Shown here in pieces: positions 27,601 through 37,117 of a stretch of DNA of 64,000 nucleotides. A program made the translations under genes and the position numbers. Below the pieces are notes generated by a model, which had not been told where the DNA came from, ran no database searches, and saw only the letters and a list, made by a program, of their open reading frames with translations. The stretch's first letter is position 1. Each line of letters opens with the position of its first letter. Source of the stretch: Planktothrix sp. PCC 11201 (lineage in GTDB: Bacteria > Cyanobacteriota > Cyanobacteriia > Cyanobacteriales > Microcoleaceae); contig NZ_LT797688.1 in assembly GCF_900009135.1 (NCBI RefSeq), positions 507,169 through 571,168 of the forward strand. The letters run 5' to 3'.

Positions 27601-30600
27601 TTCTTTTTCTTTGCGCCATTTGTCAGCTTCGACTAACTGTGCATATCCCTTTGCTCGTAATTGAGGGAATATTTGGGAATATTTTTGCCAGACAATCCAG
27701 TCATAGTCAACGTGGGTTACAGTTTCCCAATGACCTTTGCCACACTCCGGTTTCACCCAACGCTGTTCTGTCCAAGTAGGGCCATTTTTACGACTCACAG
27801 CCCAGTGATATGCTGCTTGTTGTTGATACCAATTGGCTTGCGCTAAAAGTGCATGACCTTGGGCTTCGTGGGAGGCTTGGGCTGCTTTCGATTTATCAAA
27901 TAGCGCTTGCAGAGGGTTGCGTCCTTCTACGGAATCTGCATTGAGAAGAACATCCGCCCGAGTTGCATTTAATAGATTAGAAATTTCCTGATTGGAAGTG
28001 CGACCTTCTAATGTTGCTGCTTTTAATAGGTCAATTGCCGTACCGTTTTCTGAGTTTTCTGCTAGGAATAACGGACGTGCAGCAAGGCTAGTTTCTTGCG
28101 TTATCAGTGGGAGTTGCGCTTCTTTTTCTTGCTGATATTGTTTCGCGATCACATCGTGATTTTCCCAAGCAGTCCACTTCAATCCATCCCCTGTGGAACG
28201 GGTATAAATTTGACCGTTAATACCTTGGTATGTCTGCACTACTTTCCCATCAACAACTTCTTGGGAAATGCCGTCAAGGGTGTTAACAGGACTCGCTTGC
28301 CAATCAGTCCAACGCACGTTAGGGATGAGGGTACGACTGTAGAATTTGCCGTTAGATCCACGGGCACTGAATACCACTTTGTTATCAATATTATCGACTG
28401 AAAAATCACTAGCAATATCAACACCACTTGTAATGGCTGACCAGTTATTCCAGTTAACCCCATTAGCAGATTGGCGAACATAGAGAGTATTATCAGTTCC
28501 TCGCGCAACTTGAATTAGGGCATTATTAGTGACTACCATTTGAACATCACTGTTAATGCCACCGTTAGTATATTGCCAATTACTCCAAGTCTTACCGCCA
28601 TCGCTAGAATAACGACCATAGCTCAAGTTATCTTTACCGCGTACTGCTTCTACTAGCTTGTCTTTGTATTGAATACGAGTGACGGGGTTAGGATTTTGAT
28701 CGCTATTTTGTTGCAATTCTCCCAAATATTGCTGATTAATTTCGGCTTTAGCGATCGCACTTTCCAATGTTTCCCAATTGTTCCATTTCAAGCCATCAGT
28801 GGAATAGCGAACATAAGTGCGATCGTCAACTCCTTTGTAAGACTGTATTATCTTACCGTCAACCAATTTTTGTTCAATGGGATTGATCGTATTAAGTGGA
28901 CTCACTTCCCAGTTAGTCCAACGCACGTTAGGGATGAGGGTACGACTGTAGAATTTGCCGTTTGAGCCACGGGCACTGAATACCACTTTGTTATCAATAC
29001 TATCGACTGAAAAATCACTAGCAATAGCAACATCACTTGTAATGGCTGACCAGTTATTCCACTTAACGCCATCAGCAGATTGGCGAACATAGAGAGTATT
29101 ATCAGTTCCTCGCGCAACTTGAATTAGGGCATTATTAGCGACTACCATTTGGACATCACTATTAATGCCGCCGTTGGTATATTGCCAATTACTCCAAGTC
29201 TTACCGCCATCGCTAGAATAACGACCATAAATCAGGTTATCTTTACCGCGTACTGCTTCTACTAGCTTGTCTTTGTATTGAGTACGAGTGACCGGATTTA
29301 AGTTATGAGTATCAGACTGTTGTAGGTTTTGTAAATACTGTTGTCGCCAGTCAGATTTAGCAATAGCAGTATCAATCTGTTCCCAATTTTCCCACTTAAC
29401 ACCATCAGCAGATTGACGCACATAAATCTGGTTATCAAAGCCTCGATAGGACTGAATTAACTTGCCATCAACTACATCTTGAACGATATCGCTCATGGTA
29501 GAACCAACGGGCTCCCAATTCTTCTGCCATTGCGTACCATTAACAGCAGTACGAGAGTAGATTTTATTATCGGAATTGCGAACGGTAAATACTAAGTTTT
29601 TCCCGACAACATCCATTGAGTAATCAGTTGTCATCGCACCACCAATCGGGAACCAGTTAGCCCAATTCACTCCATCTGTGCTAGAGCGTCCCCAAATTTG
29701 ATTGCCGCTACCCCGTACTGATTGGAATAGTTTATTATCAACAACTGTCGTCTTAATGCTATCGAAATTAGTGCCGCCACCCGTATGTAACCACTGTGTC
29801 CAAGTTTTACCACCATCAGTAGAGTTACGGACATAAATTAGGTTATCTTGACCTCGACGGGATTGTACTAATTTGTTGCCGAAATTAATCTGATTGATGG
29901 GCGTATCGTCATAATTAGTTGCATCTTCCCATTCTTGACGCACTTCGGCAGCTTTCGCTTCACTAGCAGCTTGTTTTGTTGCTAAATCATGGATTTTTGC
30001 TAATAATTTTTTGACTTTTTCGACATAAGTTTCTAAAGCTGGATTACCATTAGTTTGATCAATTAAAGATTGGGCAATTGGTAAGACTTCCTGAGTGGCA
30101 AATGCGATCGCGTCTGGCTGTTTTTTATCAAATTTCTCTTTAGCGACTTGCAGTTTTTGAGCTAAGTTAGTAAATTCGGCAAGTTGTTGCGACTCAGCAC
30201 CATATCGAATCGCAATCGGAGCAATTTCTTCCCACAATTTAGCATCTTGCTCAATCCGCAACTTAATTCTTTCAATTGCATCCTCGGTAGAAGTAAAAGC
30301 AGTATCCAATTCATCAGCGCGAATTTCAACCGCACCAAGGGTCATAATTCCATCTTCTAAATTAGCCTGAGCGCGATTATAATTCCCATCCGGTTCGGCC
30401 AAATTATTATTAATATAGGCAATCAATTCATCAACCGAATTAGATAAATCCTGTTGCTGTGTAACTAATTCCTTAGTCTGTTGATTTCCTGCTAAGAATT
30501 GCTCCGTCCAATTCATTGCACCCAGACGCAAATCTTGATTAATTTGGTCTGCCAATAATACATGATCTAAAACCGTACCAGAATTAATCGCCGCATCTGT

Positions 30601-33600
30601 CGCATTTTCAGAATTTAATTGAGACTGCAAAGATTCCAAGCGTCCATCATTACTCTGAAGTTTTTGGCGAATCTCTAACTCTTGCTTTTGACGCAAAGGT
30701 GTCAATGCTTCCGTTGCCTGATTCAACAAGTCTTCTAACTCATTAGCATTACTCTGATTTGATGTTTTCAAAGCTTCCAAATTGCTTGATTGTGTCTTAG
30801 CTTGATTAATCAGATTTGTCAGCGCTTGCTTGCTAACATCATCTTGAGTATTAGCTAATGCTTCCTCCCAATTAGCAATCTGTTGATTTTGGCTATCAAT
30901 TGTATTTCCTAAGTCATTCCTCACATTTTTTAAATGTTCTAACTGGGTATTGACTTGTGGCTCTAATTGTGTAGTAAAGAAATCAACATCAGATTCAGAA
31001 GCGAGAATCCCAAACCCAATCAATTGCCGCAAAGCTGTGGAATGTAATTGAGCAGTTTGCGATAGTTCAGTCGCTAAATTTTGCGCCTTAGTGGTTGCCT
31101 CCTGGATAATTTGAGTTTGTGTATTTTCCTGAACTTGTAGCCGTTTTAATGTAAGAGTTAATGTAAGAGTACGTTCATCTGCTATAAAAGAATAGGGAGA
31201 ATAAGAAATCTTTGAACCCAAAGCAGTCAGTTCAGATTGTTTCTGATCCAGTTCGGATTGTTGCTGAGATATCTTTTGATTAAGTTCGTTGATTTTTGTC
31301 GAAGTTTCTTGTCTTTGTTGCCATACAAGATTACGCTGATCTGCAACAAACGAAGCTTGCTGCAAACTAGCACGATAAGCCTTAGCTTCGGCGCTATTAT
31401 AAACGTAGGAACTGCCATTCCAATACCATATTTTTTGTTGATGTGCGGCGGCTTGATTGAGATAATCTCGCTCGGAGGCAGCTAATGGATTATCACGGTC
31501 AATTAAGCTTTGTAGCAGTAATTTTTGACTCCCTAATTGCAGTTTCGTAAATTCCAGAGATTGTTGGGTATCGGTAATCGATTTTTGGATAGATTTTTCC
31601 AGTTCTAAATTTGCCTGAGCATCCTTCAATTCTTGTTGTAAAAGTGCTAGGCTATTGCGTTTTGGTTGTCCATCTTTACGAATATCTAACAACGCTTGAG
31701 TTGCTGTTTCTAGTGCCTGATTTGCTTCTTGCCATTCTTGCCAATCTTGCTGATATTTTTGCTCTAAAACTCCCGCTTTATTGAGTAAATCTAACCGACT
31801 TTGCAGACGATTTACTTCCGCTTCTACTTGTTCAAAGTATTTATCAGTGAGTTCAATTTCCCGATATTTCTCAATTAGCTTTTGTTCAGTATCAGCTTTT
31901 TGTTGATTCAATTGTGCCAGTTGTGCAATTAAATCCTCTCGCTGCTGTTGTTGATTTCCTAGCTGAGTGTTTAAATCGTTTAATTGATTCTGAGTTTGGT
32001 TAATTTCAGATTGGAGGTTGTTAACTTGCTGATTAATTTCTTGCTGTTCTTGTTGCAGTTGTTGGAGTTGATTTTGCTGGTTAGCAAGTTGAGAATTTAA
32101 TGCGTTTTGTTGCTGATTTAAAGACTGTTGCTGTTGTTGTAAAGTAACAATTTGTTGCTGATTTACCGCAATTTGAGGCTGTAAAGTAGCAGTTAGTTGT
32201 ACTGCATTAACTTGTGCTGCATCTCGTTGTTGTGCGTAGGAATTAGCAGCCGCTTGTTCAGCATTACGATTAGCTTCCGCTTGTGGGTTATAAATCGAAC
32301 CATAGATAGGTTGTGAATTCTTCCAGCCATAACCAACAACTCCCCAAGTCTGAATCTGTCCATTCCAGTAATTAGCAGCATTTTGATGCGCTTGTCGTTG
32401 CTGTTCCAATGAATTAACAGCAGCATTAGCTTGGTTAATTTGATTCTGATAACCTTGCGCTACAGACTGCTGTTGTTGAATCTCAGAATTTTTAGCAACA
32501 ATTTGATTTTGAAGATTAGTAATCTCAGACTGAGTAGCAGCAATTACCCCCTGTTGTTGCTGAATTTCTACCGATTTTTGTGCTAAATAATCTTGGGTTT
32601 GTGTTAGCTGATTTTGCAGGTTATTTAAAGTGCCTTGAGTTGGCGCGATCGCACTTTCCGTAACCGTAATTTGTTGCTCTTTTGCCACAATTTCTTTTTC
32701 TTTCGCCGGAATTAGATTATCTTGCAAATTAGCTTTCTGTAAACCCAATTCTCGATATTCCTGATTCAGCTTATCTAAATCTTTTTGAGTCTGAGTGTCT
32801 TCAGCTTTAGCATCAGCAAGACGTTGAGGCAAATTATCAAAACCTTCTAAGAAATTCGCACCACTCCCTTCATAGGATTTGAGAGTTTCGATTTTCGCTT
32901 CTGGATTAATCGAATTAGGTGCGGTTTCCAATTCCTTAATTAAGCCAGAAATTGCTAATCTTTCAGGAGAATCCGCGATCGCCAAAGCTAACTGATCCTG
33001 CTGTAATTTCGCCCAATCTAATTCTTGATTGAGAGTTTCTAAATGATCCGTCCAGTAGTCAATTTGTTGACTTAAAATTTTGCTATATTTGGCATTATTT
33101 TCATTTTGTAAAACATCATTAACATTGCCTATTATCGGATTTTCATTTTTTAAAACACCACCAATATTGGGAGGTATGGGGTTTTCAACATTCAACGGTT
33201 GAAGTTTAGCATTTTCCTCATTTAACTGTTGAATTTTTAGAGCAACTTCTAGTTTTTCAGTTTCCAATTGTTGCACTGTTTTCTTAATAGCGGTGAGTCG
33301 TTCCCGATAAGGCAATAAGAAACCAACAGTTTCTAGGAAATTCTGTAAATCCTTTTGTGCCGAAGCGCGTTCTGTTTGAATTGCTTCTACTTCTGTCTGC
33401 GTTTCTTTCAAGCGATTTTCTGTTAAATTAGTCGCCTGTTGTTGTGTGGGAATTTTCTGATTTTCTAACGTTTGTAACTGTTCTTCTGCTTGAGAAATTT
33501 GCAGATTTAGGGTTTCTAACTTCTGCTCTTGTACAGGTGTATGCAAGGCGAGTAAATCTTTTTCTGCTTGCAAACGTAGTTCATCCGCCGTAATTTCATA

Positions 33601-36600
33601 CTCAATTCCCTGCTCTAAAACAGGCCAATCTTTTACTATTTCTGTTTCTGAAAGTTTCCGCACCTGTTCTCGTAGCACATTTACTTGTTGCTGAGATTGA
33701 GAAGCTAACTGTTTATAAACATCCCGTTCCTGTGCCGCTTGATTAGCTAATTGTTGCGCTTGATCGCGGGGGGCCATATATTCAGGATAATGTACCACCC
33801 ATCCATACACAGGTTCCGTATTGCGTCCAGATGCTCCTGTGCGTCGAGTTCCTACCTGTTGCCAACGGTTGTTCATTTGACTATTATTCCAATCGGCACT
33901 GTTTTGATTTTGTACCCGTAGCTCCTCAGTTAAATTCACCAATTTTTGATAATTTTTGGCAATATTTTCTTGATCAGATAACTGTTTTTTCAGCAATTCT
34001 AAAACAGTATTCGCATCATTAGTATTACCATTTACTAAACTCAGATTTTGTTGATTGTTGAGGAATTCTGCATATTGATTTAAAGCCGTGCTTTGTTGTT
34101 GCGCTTGTTGGGCTAACTGTAAGTAGCTTTGAGCATTTTGAGCCGCAATTTGTGCTTGCCCTTGATTTTGTTGTTTTTGTTTCAGTAAGTTGGGATCTGT
34201 TCCATATCCCCAAATTTCTTGTGTCCCCCCGCAACGACGTTTTTCAGTTCCAACAACTTGCCAACGAGTGGGGTTAATGGAATTTGCGATCGCATTATAA
34301 CGTTGTGCTTCTGTATTTTGAACATTTGCCTGTTGACGGAAATTAGAGGCAGATTGTTGTTGAGCATTAGCAGCATTTTGCCAAAATTGAGGATTAATTT
34401 GTAAATTATCATTAACATCAGCGAATGGATTAGTTAATTTGTATTTTGCCTTCGCTAAATCTTTTTCCGCTTTCTGAATATTTTCTTGAATTGCTGCTAA
34501 TAATTCTTGGGTTTCAGCTTCTAAAGCCGTTTTTTGTTCCCCTAAACTAGCTAACTGTTCCTGCAATTGTTGTTGCTGAATTAACAAGTTTTGCAGTCGA
34601 GTCGCTTCAATTTGATAATGTTGGGTTGCTAAGGCTAAAGCTTCTGTCCATTGTTGGGCTTGGGCGGCAGAAATAGCAGCATCGGTATTAACTTGTTGAT
34701 ACTGTTCAAAAGCACTGACAATTTTCGCTTTAACTTCTGCATCTAATTCAGTTAAAGTTAGTTCGGGGTTGCCTAAATCTAATAAGGTTTGCCACTGGTT
34801 TACCAGGGCTTCTTGAGTTGTTTCTAAATCAGAAATCGCCTGTTCTGTGTTATCTCCGGCGGCTCTAGCGAGGGTTTGAACTCGTCCTTCACCACTAAAA
34901 GGAATCAGCGTAACTGGGTCTTGAGTTTCGGCTATTTTTGGTTCTGTAATTAGCGATCGCCGAATGGCTTCTTTAATATCAATAACACCATATCCGGTTT
35001 GTTGATCCCATCCTTCGGTGTTAATATCTCGGCTAGTTTCTATTAGTAAATCTTTAACTTGTTGCCAACTTAAATCGGGATTTGCAGCCCAAATTAAAGA
35101 CGCAGCAGCAGTTACATAAGCCGTAGAACGGGATGTCCCCACAAAAGCAGTTTGATCATCCTGCCATTCTCCACCAGGGGCAACTACTGTTAACCCTTTG
35201 CCATAGGCAGAATAGTCGGTTTTTCCTTCAAATTGATCAATAGATCCAACGGTAATAATATTATCAAAAGTCTGACTAGCTTCTCCTAAAGCTGACATCA
35301 CACCTCCGGTATTTCCTGATGCCACAACCAGCAAAACGTTGTGATCTTTGGCGTATTGAATTGCCTGCTGTTCCTGTGGGGTTAATTCATAGCGAGTTGT
35401 TACACCAATATCATCTAGTTGGGATAAATCAAAACTTAAATTAACAATTCCTTGGGTTTTTCCTTGAGATTTTAACTGATTTACATATTTCACTAATTCC
35501 GTCGCCCAATCATTATTTTTAACGGTGTAGTTTTTGGGTTTTACTAGGGGATTAATACTGTTAAAAATCTCGTTAACTTTCTGACTATGCTGATTTTGGT
35601 TAAAATCAATAATGCCAACAACGGGCTGTTTAGCATTAATTGGTAATAAATAATAAGCCTGATCAGCATTCAGTAAAAATTGATCAAAAACCGTTGAATC
35701 AGGGTTGCTTAATGCTTCTGCTAAGGAAACAGGTAAACCCATCGACTCAGCGACTCCTGGATCGCTTAAAAAGTCTTTAATTACCTGAATATTAGCTGGA
35801 TTAATCCCTGTTTTAACTAAATCATCCGGTTGGGTTAATAGTTCAAGTAAATCTGGATTTGCGTCAAAAATATTATTAATTCTTTCTAATGCTTCTTCGG
35901 CTGCATCGGAGGATAAAACCTCTAATAGATTACCGGAATTATTGCTATTAATAATAACGTTTAATTGGGCTAAATCTTGATTAAGATTAACCAGGGTTTC
36001 AGGAGGTAAATTAAGGTTAGGTTTTTCTTCTGGATTGGGTTTGGGTTGAGTAACGTCAGGATAATCATTAATCGGATTATTATTTCCCGAAATATTAGGT
36101 TGACTACCAGGAGGATCAATGGGTATAATAATCGGTTCTGGCAGGGTATTAATTGCATCAATAATATTAATTTGATTACCGACAGAAGGGGTATAATCAA
36201 CATTAATAATCCCAGCTAAATATTCTTGATTGATTTTATCAAGAATGGTTTGAACATTAATCAGGTATTCATGATTTAGATTCGGGTTATTGGCAATTAA
36301 ATCAAGGGTTAAATTAGGGGTATCAGGAGAAATTTCCGGTATCGTATAATCAAAGTTTCCAGGGGAATGATCAGGAATCAAAAAGTCGATTCCTAGTTCT
36401 TCTGCGGTGAAAATAGGGGGTAAACCATTGATAGGAGAAATATCAATGTTTCCTCCATCAACAGGACACATCTTAGGATGTAAATCCGCTACGGGAATAA
36501 TCACACTGGGGGTGATAATTTCCTCTAAAATAAAGGTTTTTCGTTTTGAATGCCGTTTTTTGCGAGGAGTTTTCGACGGAGCTTGATTTTTGCTGTCGTT

Positions 36601-36648
36601 TTTATCATTTAACCAAGACCAACCCATAGATTGCGCCCCTGATTTCAA
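24628..36648 (-). CDS. Giant subtilase/coiled-coil/beta-propeller protein with hydrophobic C-terminus
   Basis: A 4006-residue open frame. Residues 1-45 are basic and polar (KTPRKKRHSKRKTF) with no signal peptide. A subtilase domain spans ~340-570: Asp in VVGIIDF (~350), His in NQHSQKVNEIF only a few residues later, oxyanion Asn in LLVVASGNTGG, Ser in FVGTSRSTAYVTAAASLIW (~505). Residues ~600-2240 are Gln/Glu/Leu-rich coiled coil interrupted by aromatic loops (WQQVGTRRTGASG, QPIYGSIYNP). Residues ~2255-2830 are propeller-type repeats with Asp-box motifs (STDGGKTWTQW, QSADGVKWENW). More coiled coil follows to ~3725, then a hydrophobic Gly/Ala-rich domain of repeated helices (IISGVIGILGTILSFTPLAP) and a short polar tail. 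Long rods with lectin-like propellers and membrane-inserting ends suggest a cell-surface or toxin-delivery role; this is inference. Confidence 0.85.
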   Translation of the reverse strand: MKSGAQSMGWSWLNDKNDSKNQAPSKTPRKKRHSKRKTFILEEIITPSVIIPVADLHPKMCPVDGGNIDISPINGLPPIFTAEELGIDFLIPDHSPGNFDYTIPEISPDTPNLTLDLIANNPNLNHEYLINVQTILDKINQEYLAGIINVDYTPSVGNQINIIDAINTLPEPIIIPIDPPGSQPNISGNNNPINDYPDVTQPKPNPEEKPNLNLPPETLVNLNQDLAQLNVIINSNNSGNLLEVLSSDAAEEALERINNIFDANPDLLELLTQPDDLVKTGINPANIQVIKDFLSDPGVAESMGLPVSLAEALSNPDSTVFDQFLLNADQAYYLLPINAKQPVVGIIDFNQNQHSQKVNEIFNSINPLVKPKNYTVKNNDWATELVKYVNQLKSQGKTQGIVNLSFDLSQLDDIGVTTRYELTPQEQQAIQYAKDHNVLLVVASGNTGGVMSALGEASQTFDNIITVGSIDQFEGKTDYSAYGKGLTVVAPGGEWQDDQTAFVGTSRSTAYVTAAASLIWAANPDLSWQQVKDLLIETSRDINTEGWDQQTGYGVIDIKEAIRRSLITEPKIAETQDPVTLIPFSGEGRVQTLARAAGDNTEQAISDLETTQEALVNQWQTLLDLGNPELTLTELDAEVKAKIVSAFEQYQQVNTDAAISAAQAQQWTEALALATQHYQIEATRLQNLLIQQQQLQEQLASLGEQKTALEAETQELLAAIQENIQKAEKDLAKAKYKLTNPFADVNDNLQINPQFWQNAANAQQQSASNFRQQANVQNTEAQRYNAIANSINPTRWQVVGTEKRRCGGTQEIWGYGTDPNLLKQKQQNQGQAQIAAQNAQSYLQLAQQAQQQSTALNQYAEFLNNQQNLSLVNGNTNDANTVLELLKKQLSDQENIAKNYQKLVNLTEELRVQNQNSADWNNSQMNNRWQQVGTRRTGASGRNTEPVYGWVVHYPEYMAPRDQAQQLANQAAQERDVYKQLASQSQQQVNVLREQVRKLSETEIVKDWPVLEQGIEYEITADELRLQAEKDLLALHTPVQEQKLETLNLQISQAEEQLQTLENQKIPTQQQATNLTENRLKETQTEVEAIQTERASAQKDLQNFLETVGFLLPYRERLTAIKKTVQQLETEKLEVALKIQQLNEENAKLQPLNVENPIPPNIGGVLKNENPIIGNVNDVLQNENNAKYSKILSQQIDYWTDHLETLNQELDWAKLQQDQLALAIADSPERLAISGLIKELETAPNSINPEAKIETLKSYEGSGANFLEGFDNLPQRLADAKAEDTQTQKDLDKLNQEYRELGLQKANLQDNLIPAKEKEIVAKEQQITVTESAIAPTQGTLNNLQNQLTQTQDYLAQKSVEIQQQQGVIAATQSEITNLQNQIVAKNSEIQQQQSVAQGYQNQINQANAAVNSLEQQRQAHQNAANYWNGQIQTWGVVGYGWKNSQPIYGSIYNPQAEANRNAEQAAANSYAQQRDAAQVNAVQLTATLQPQIAVNQQQIVTLQQQQQSLNQQQNALNSQLANQQNQLQQLQQEQQEINQQVNNLQSEINQTQNQLNDLNTQLGNQQQQREDLIAQLAQLNQQKADTEQKLIEKYREIELTDKYFEQVEAEVNRLQSRLDLLNKAGVLEQKYQQDWQEWQEANQALETATQALLDIRKDGQPKRNSLALLQQELKDAQANLELEKSIQKSITDTQQSLEFTKLQLGSQKLLLQSLIDRDNPLAASERDYLNQAAAHQQKIWYWNGSSYVYNSAEAKAYRASLQQASFVADQRNLVWQQRQETSTKINELNQKISQQQSELDQKQSELTALGSKISYSPYSFIADERTLTLTLTLKRLQVQENTQTQIIQEATTKAQNLATELSQTAQLHSTALRQLIGFGILASESDVDFFTTQLEPQVNTQLEHLKNVRNDLGNTIDSQNQQIANWEEALANTQDDVSKQALTNLINQAKTQSSNLEALKTSNQSNANELEDLLNQATEALTPLRQKQELEIRQKLQSNDGRLESLQSQLNSENATDAAINSGTVLDHVLLADQINQDLRLGAMNWTEQFLAGNQQTKELVTQQQDLSNSVDELIAYINNNLAEPDGNYNRAQANLEDGIMTLGAVEIRADELDTAFTSTEDAIERIKLRIEQDAKLWEEIAPIAIRYGAESQQLAEFTNLAQKLQVAKEKFDKKQPDAIAFATQEVLPIAQSLIDQTNGNPALETYVEKVKKLLAKIHDLATKQAASEAKAAEVRQEWEDATNYDDTPINQINFGNKLVQSRRGQDNLIYVRNSTDGGKTWTQWLHTGGGTNFDSIKTTVVDNKLFQSVRGSGNQIWGRSSTDGVNWANWFPIGGAMTTDYSMDVVGKNLVFTVRNSDNKIYSRTAVNGTQWQKNWEPVGSTMSDIVQDVVDGKLIQSYRGFDNQIYVRQSADGVKWENWEQIDTAIAKSDWRQQYLQNLQQSDTHNLNPVTRTQYKDKLVEAVRGKDNLIYGRYSSDGGKTWSNWQYTNGGINSDVQMVVANNALIQVARGTDNTLYVRQSADGVKWNNWSAITSDVAIASDFSVDSIDNKVVFSARGSNGKFYSRTLIPNVRWTNWEVSPLNTINPIEQKLVDGKIIQSYKGVDDRTYVRYSTDGLKWNNWETLESAIAKAEINQQYLGELQQNSDQNPNPVTRIQYKDKLVEAVRGKDNLSYGRYSSDGGKTWSNWQYTNGGINSDVQMVVTNNALIQVARGTDNTLYVRQSANGVNWNNWSAITSGVDIASDFSVDNIDNKVVFSARGSNGKFYSRTLIPNVRWTDWQASPVNTLDGISQEVVDGKVVQTYQGINGQIYTRSTGDGLKWTAWENHDVIAKQYQQEKEAQLPLITQETSLAARPLFLAENSENGTAIDLLKAATLEGRTSNQEISNLLNATRADVLLNADSVEGRNPLQALFDKSKAAQASHEAQGHALLAQANWYQQQAAYHWAVSRKNGPTWTEQRWVKPECGKGHWETVTHVDYDWIVWQKYSQIFPQLRAKGYAQLVEADKWRKEKERIEPLKNQWVAANDAANTAEPPIDEARNFFAELEAARESIPGDQVQLASLENLLPIIKQQLEEAEAEAAAQNAQVQQQWAEYDTNSEEYRAAIADILQRRGELNTKAIETQQQLADAEGTVERQTVALSDELASTKSLSASLENQQKALQNQIITLQNQGVTEEELDNLNTNLVQINQSLKWLNNKATVLTAQQTALTQKRTMLTAQNEVILAEQRLLDAYINDPDADYSNLQQQLDDARAALAEAQRLAEQAEAASQALTASLQQLKTDLLAQNDQHLRAAREHQTILKALVEATQSNANYTLQAAQKQQEVNTLEFQIIQRLQTATAAGYQEAKHLLDVAQRNDMATAAEIYYRDYNDLAGDRGGCAGGAGNANDQILANSYYVEMLNNRELQRRAQAQADAFGAARRTAEAQMKTLQTQQETAQQLLNDLNAKVAETQEERDNKTQELAIAQARLDGITRIREQTEQTFIQLVTLEKLNLAQAQLEQEIAQSHQAEIDEAVQERMERDRLELERKRLETTAKIEQLKQLQAEDDLRQSLNNVRGDLGLATLDPTEDPMQLKTQLAGLLTSLKDLETQQPDLPDNVKALLAEARGDINLALQGKEAANIQETLLSAMDGMIGQIESYKSEINKIDLDEQLDNELLQTAESDLQAASQQLLKELQRSAELQGEHDVIAPLYEEVLNKIALAEQAVDISNDLAEQGKQMLDQIIKKRIAERKARKKAFWNKILGIISGVIGILGTILSFTPLAPLGIALTAASAGINAIQSIMNGDWLGGIFSIVMAAVNAVTAGMGNALTKSAQLAIQGLKSVATGAFNGVRSMMSGDNIMGFLQILGGVAGAVTSGLSSFIGQAASISQKMLVQVFNSLQSVPTMIYSGIESIKNGDWFSAIGNIFNSVITLGTNFAGVFNSTAKTLFEYLGKIGNTGLAIGGAIKEGSIEGWLSGINSIIGMWGPDIANLVDRLNGEPIDPNLYEPSEELAEGSCSG
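28313..29309 (-). repeat. Near-identical 609-base tandem duplication in the propeller region
   Basis: The ~390 bases from 28313 recur from 28922 with few differences, a period of 609 bases (203 codons). Each copy encodes VRWT(N/D)W, FSARGSNGKFYSRTLIPN, SDVQMVV(A/T)NNALIQVARG and KLVEAVRGKDNL. The degree of identity exceeds that among the other propeller blades, so this is a recent in-frame duplication or is kept uniform by gene conversion. Confidence 0.9.
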
Positions 36649-37117
36649 GAATTTTATTGTTGTGAGTTACAATATAGCACAACTATCTCACAAATATTGT
36701 AAATCTTTTGTAAAGCCGTATTTACGCTATATATATTGTTTTATTAGATTTTTTAGTCTTAATAACACTATATATGGTTTATTTTTAGATAAAAATTTAG
36801 ATTAATGTAAAGATTTTGTAAAGATAATTTATACTTTGTATAGTAAACTACTTAATTTTTGAGGATTAAACTTTAAGTTATATTAACAAAGCTATACTAT
36901 TCTGGATTAAACTTATACAATGTATAGCTACTTAAAGGGTTTAACTTCAGGACTGATAGCAGTTGGCAGAATTGCTGAGAGACAGTCCCTTCAAGTGATT
37001 ATTGATGATGGGTAGGAAGTGCCAGCATCTTCCCTGACTGACCTCTATATCATATAAAACCGCTATCAGCAGAGGCGATAGTAACCCCTTAACTCACTTA
37101 CATTTTTTAACTTGATT
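36649..37117. promoter_or_regulatory. Long AT-rich divergent region with an inverted-repeat-bounded element
   Basis: A 469-base gene-free stretch between the giant protein gene and the GNAT operon. The left 300 bases are very AT-rich and contain repeated TTTTGTAAAG (about 36707 and 36819) and TGTATAG...CTACTTAA (about 36839 and 36921) words, as expected for a promoter with upstream binding sites. The right part (36953-37069) is bounded by CTGATAGCAGTT and AACCGCTATCAG, 11 of 12 bases inverted, enclosing shorter hairpins such as GGAAG...CTTCC (about 37015-37033). It may be a small MITE or a structured 5' leader of the GNAT operon. Confidence 0.55.

Noticed and set aside
24628-36648. Giant protein as a TcA-type insecticidal toxin subunit
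   Set aside because: No TcA neuraminidase/receptor-binding or linker signatures; the subtilase and Gln-rich coiled coil do not fit, and the Rhs partner lacks the SpvB-like TcB region.
36961-37080. Glutamine riboswitch-like motif (GGAAGTGCC) before the GNAT operon
   Set aside because: Only a short word resembles the glnA motif; the conserved flanking stems are absent, and the operon has no link to glutamine.
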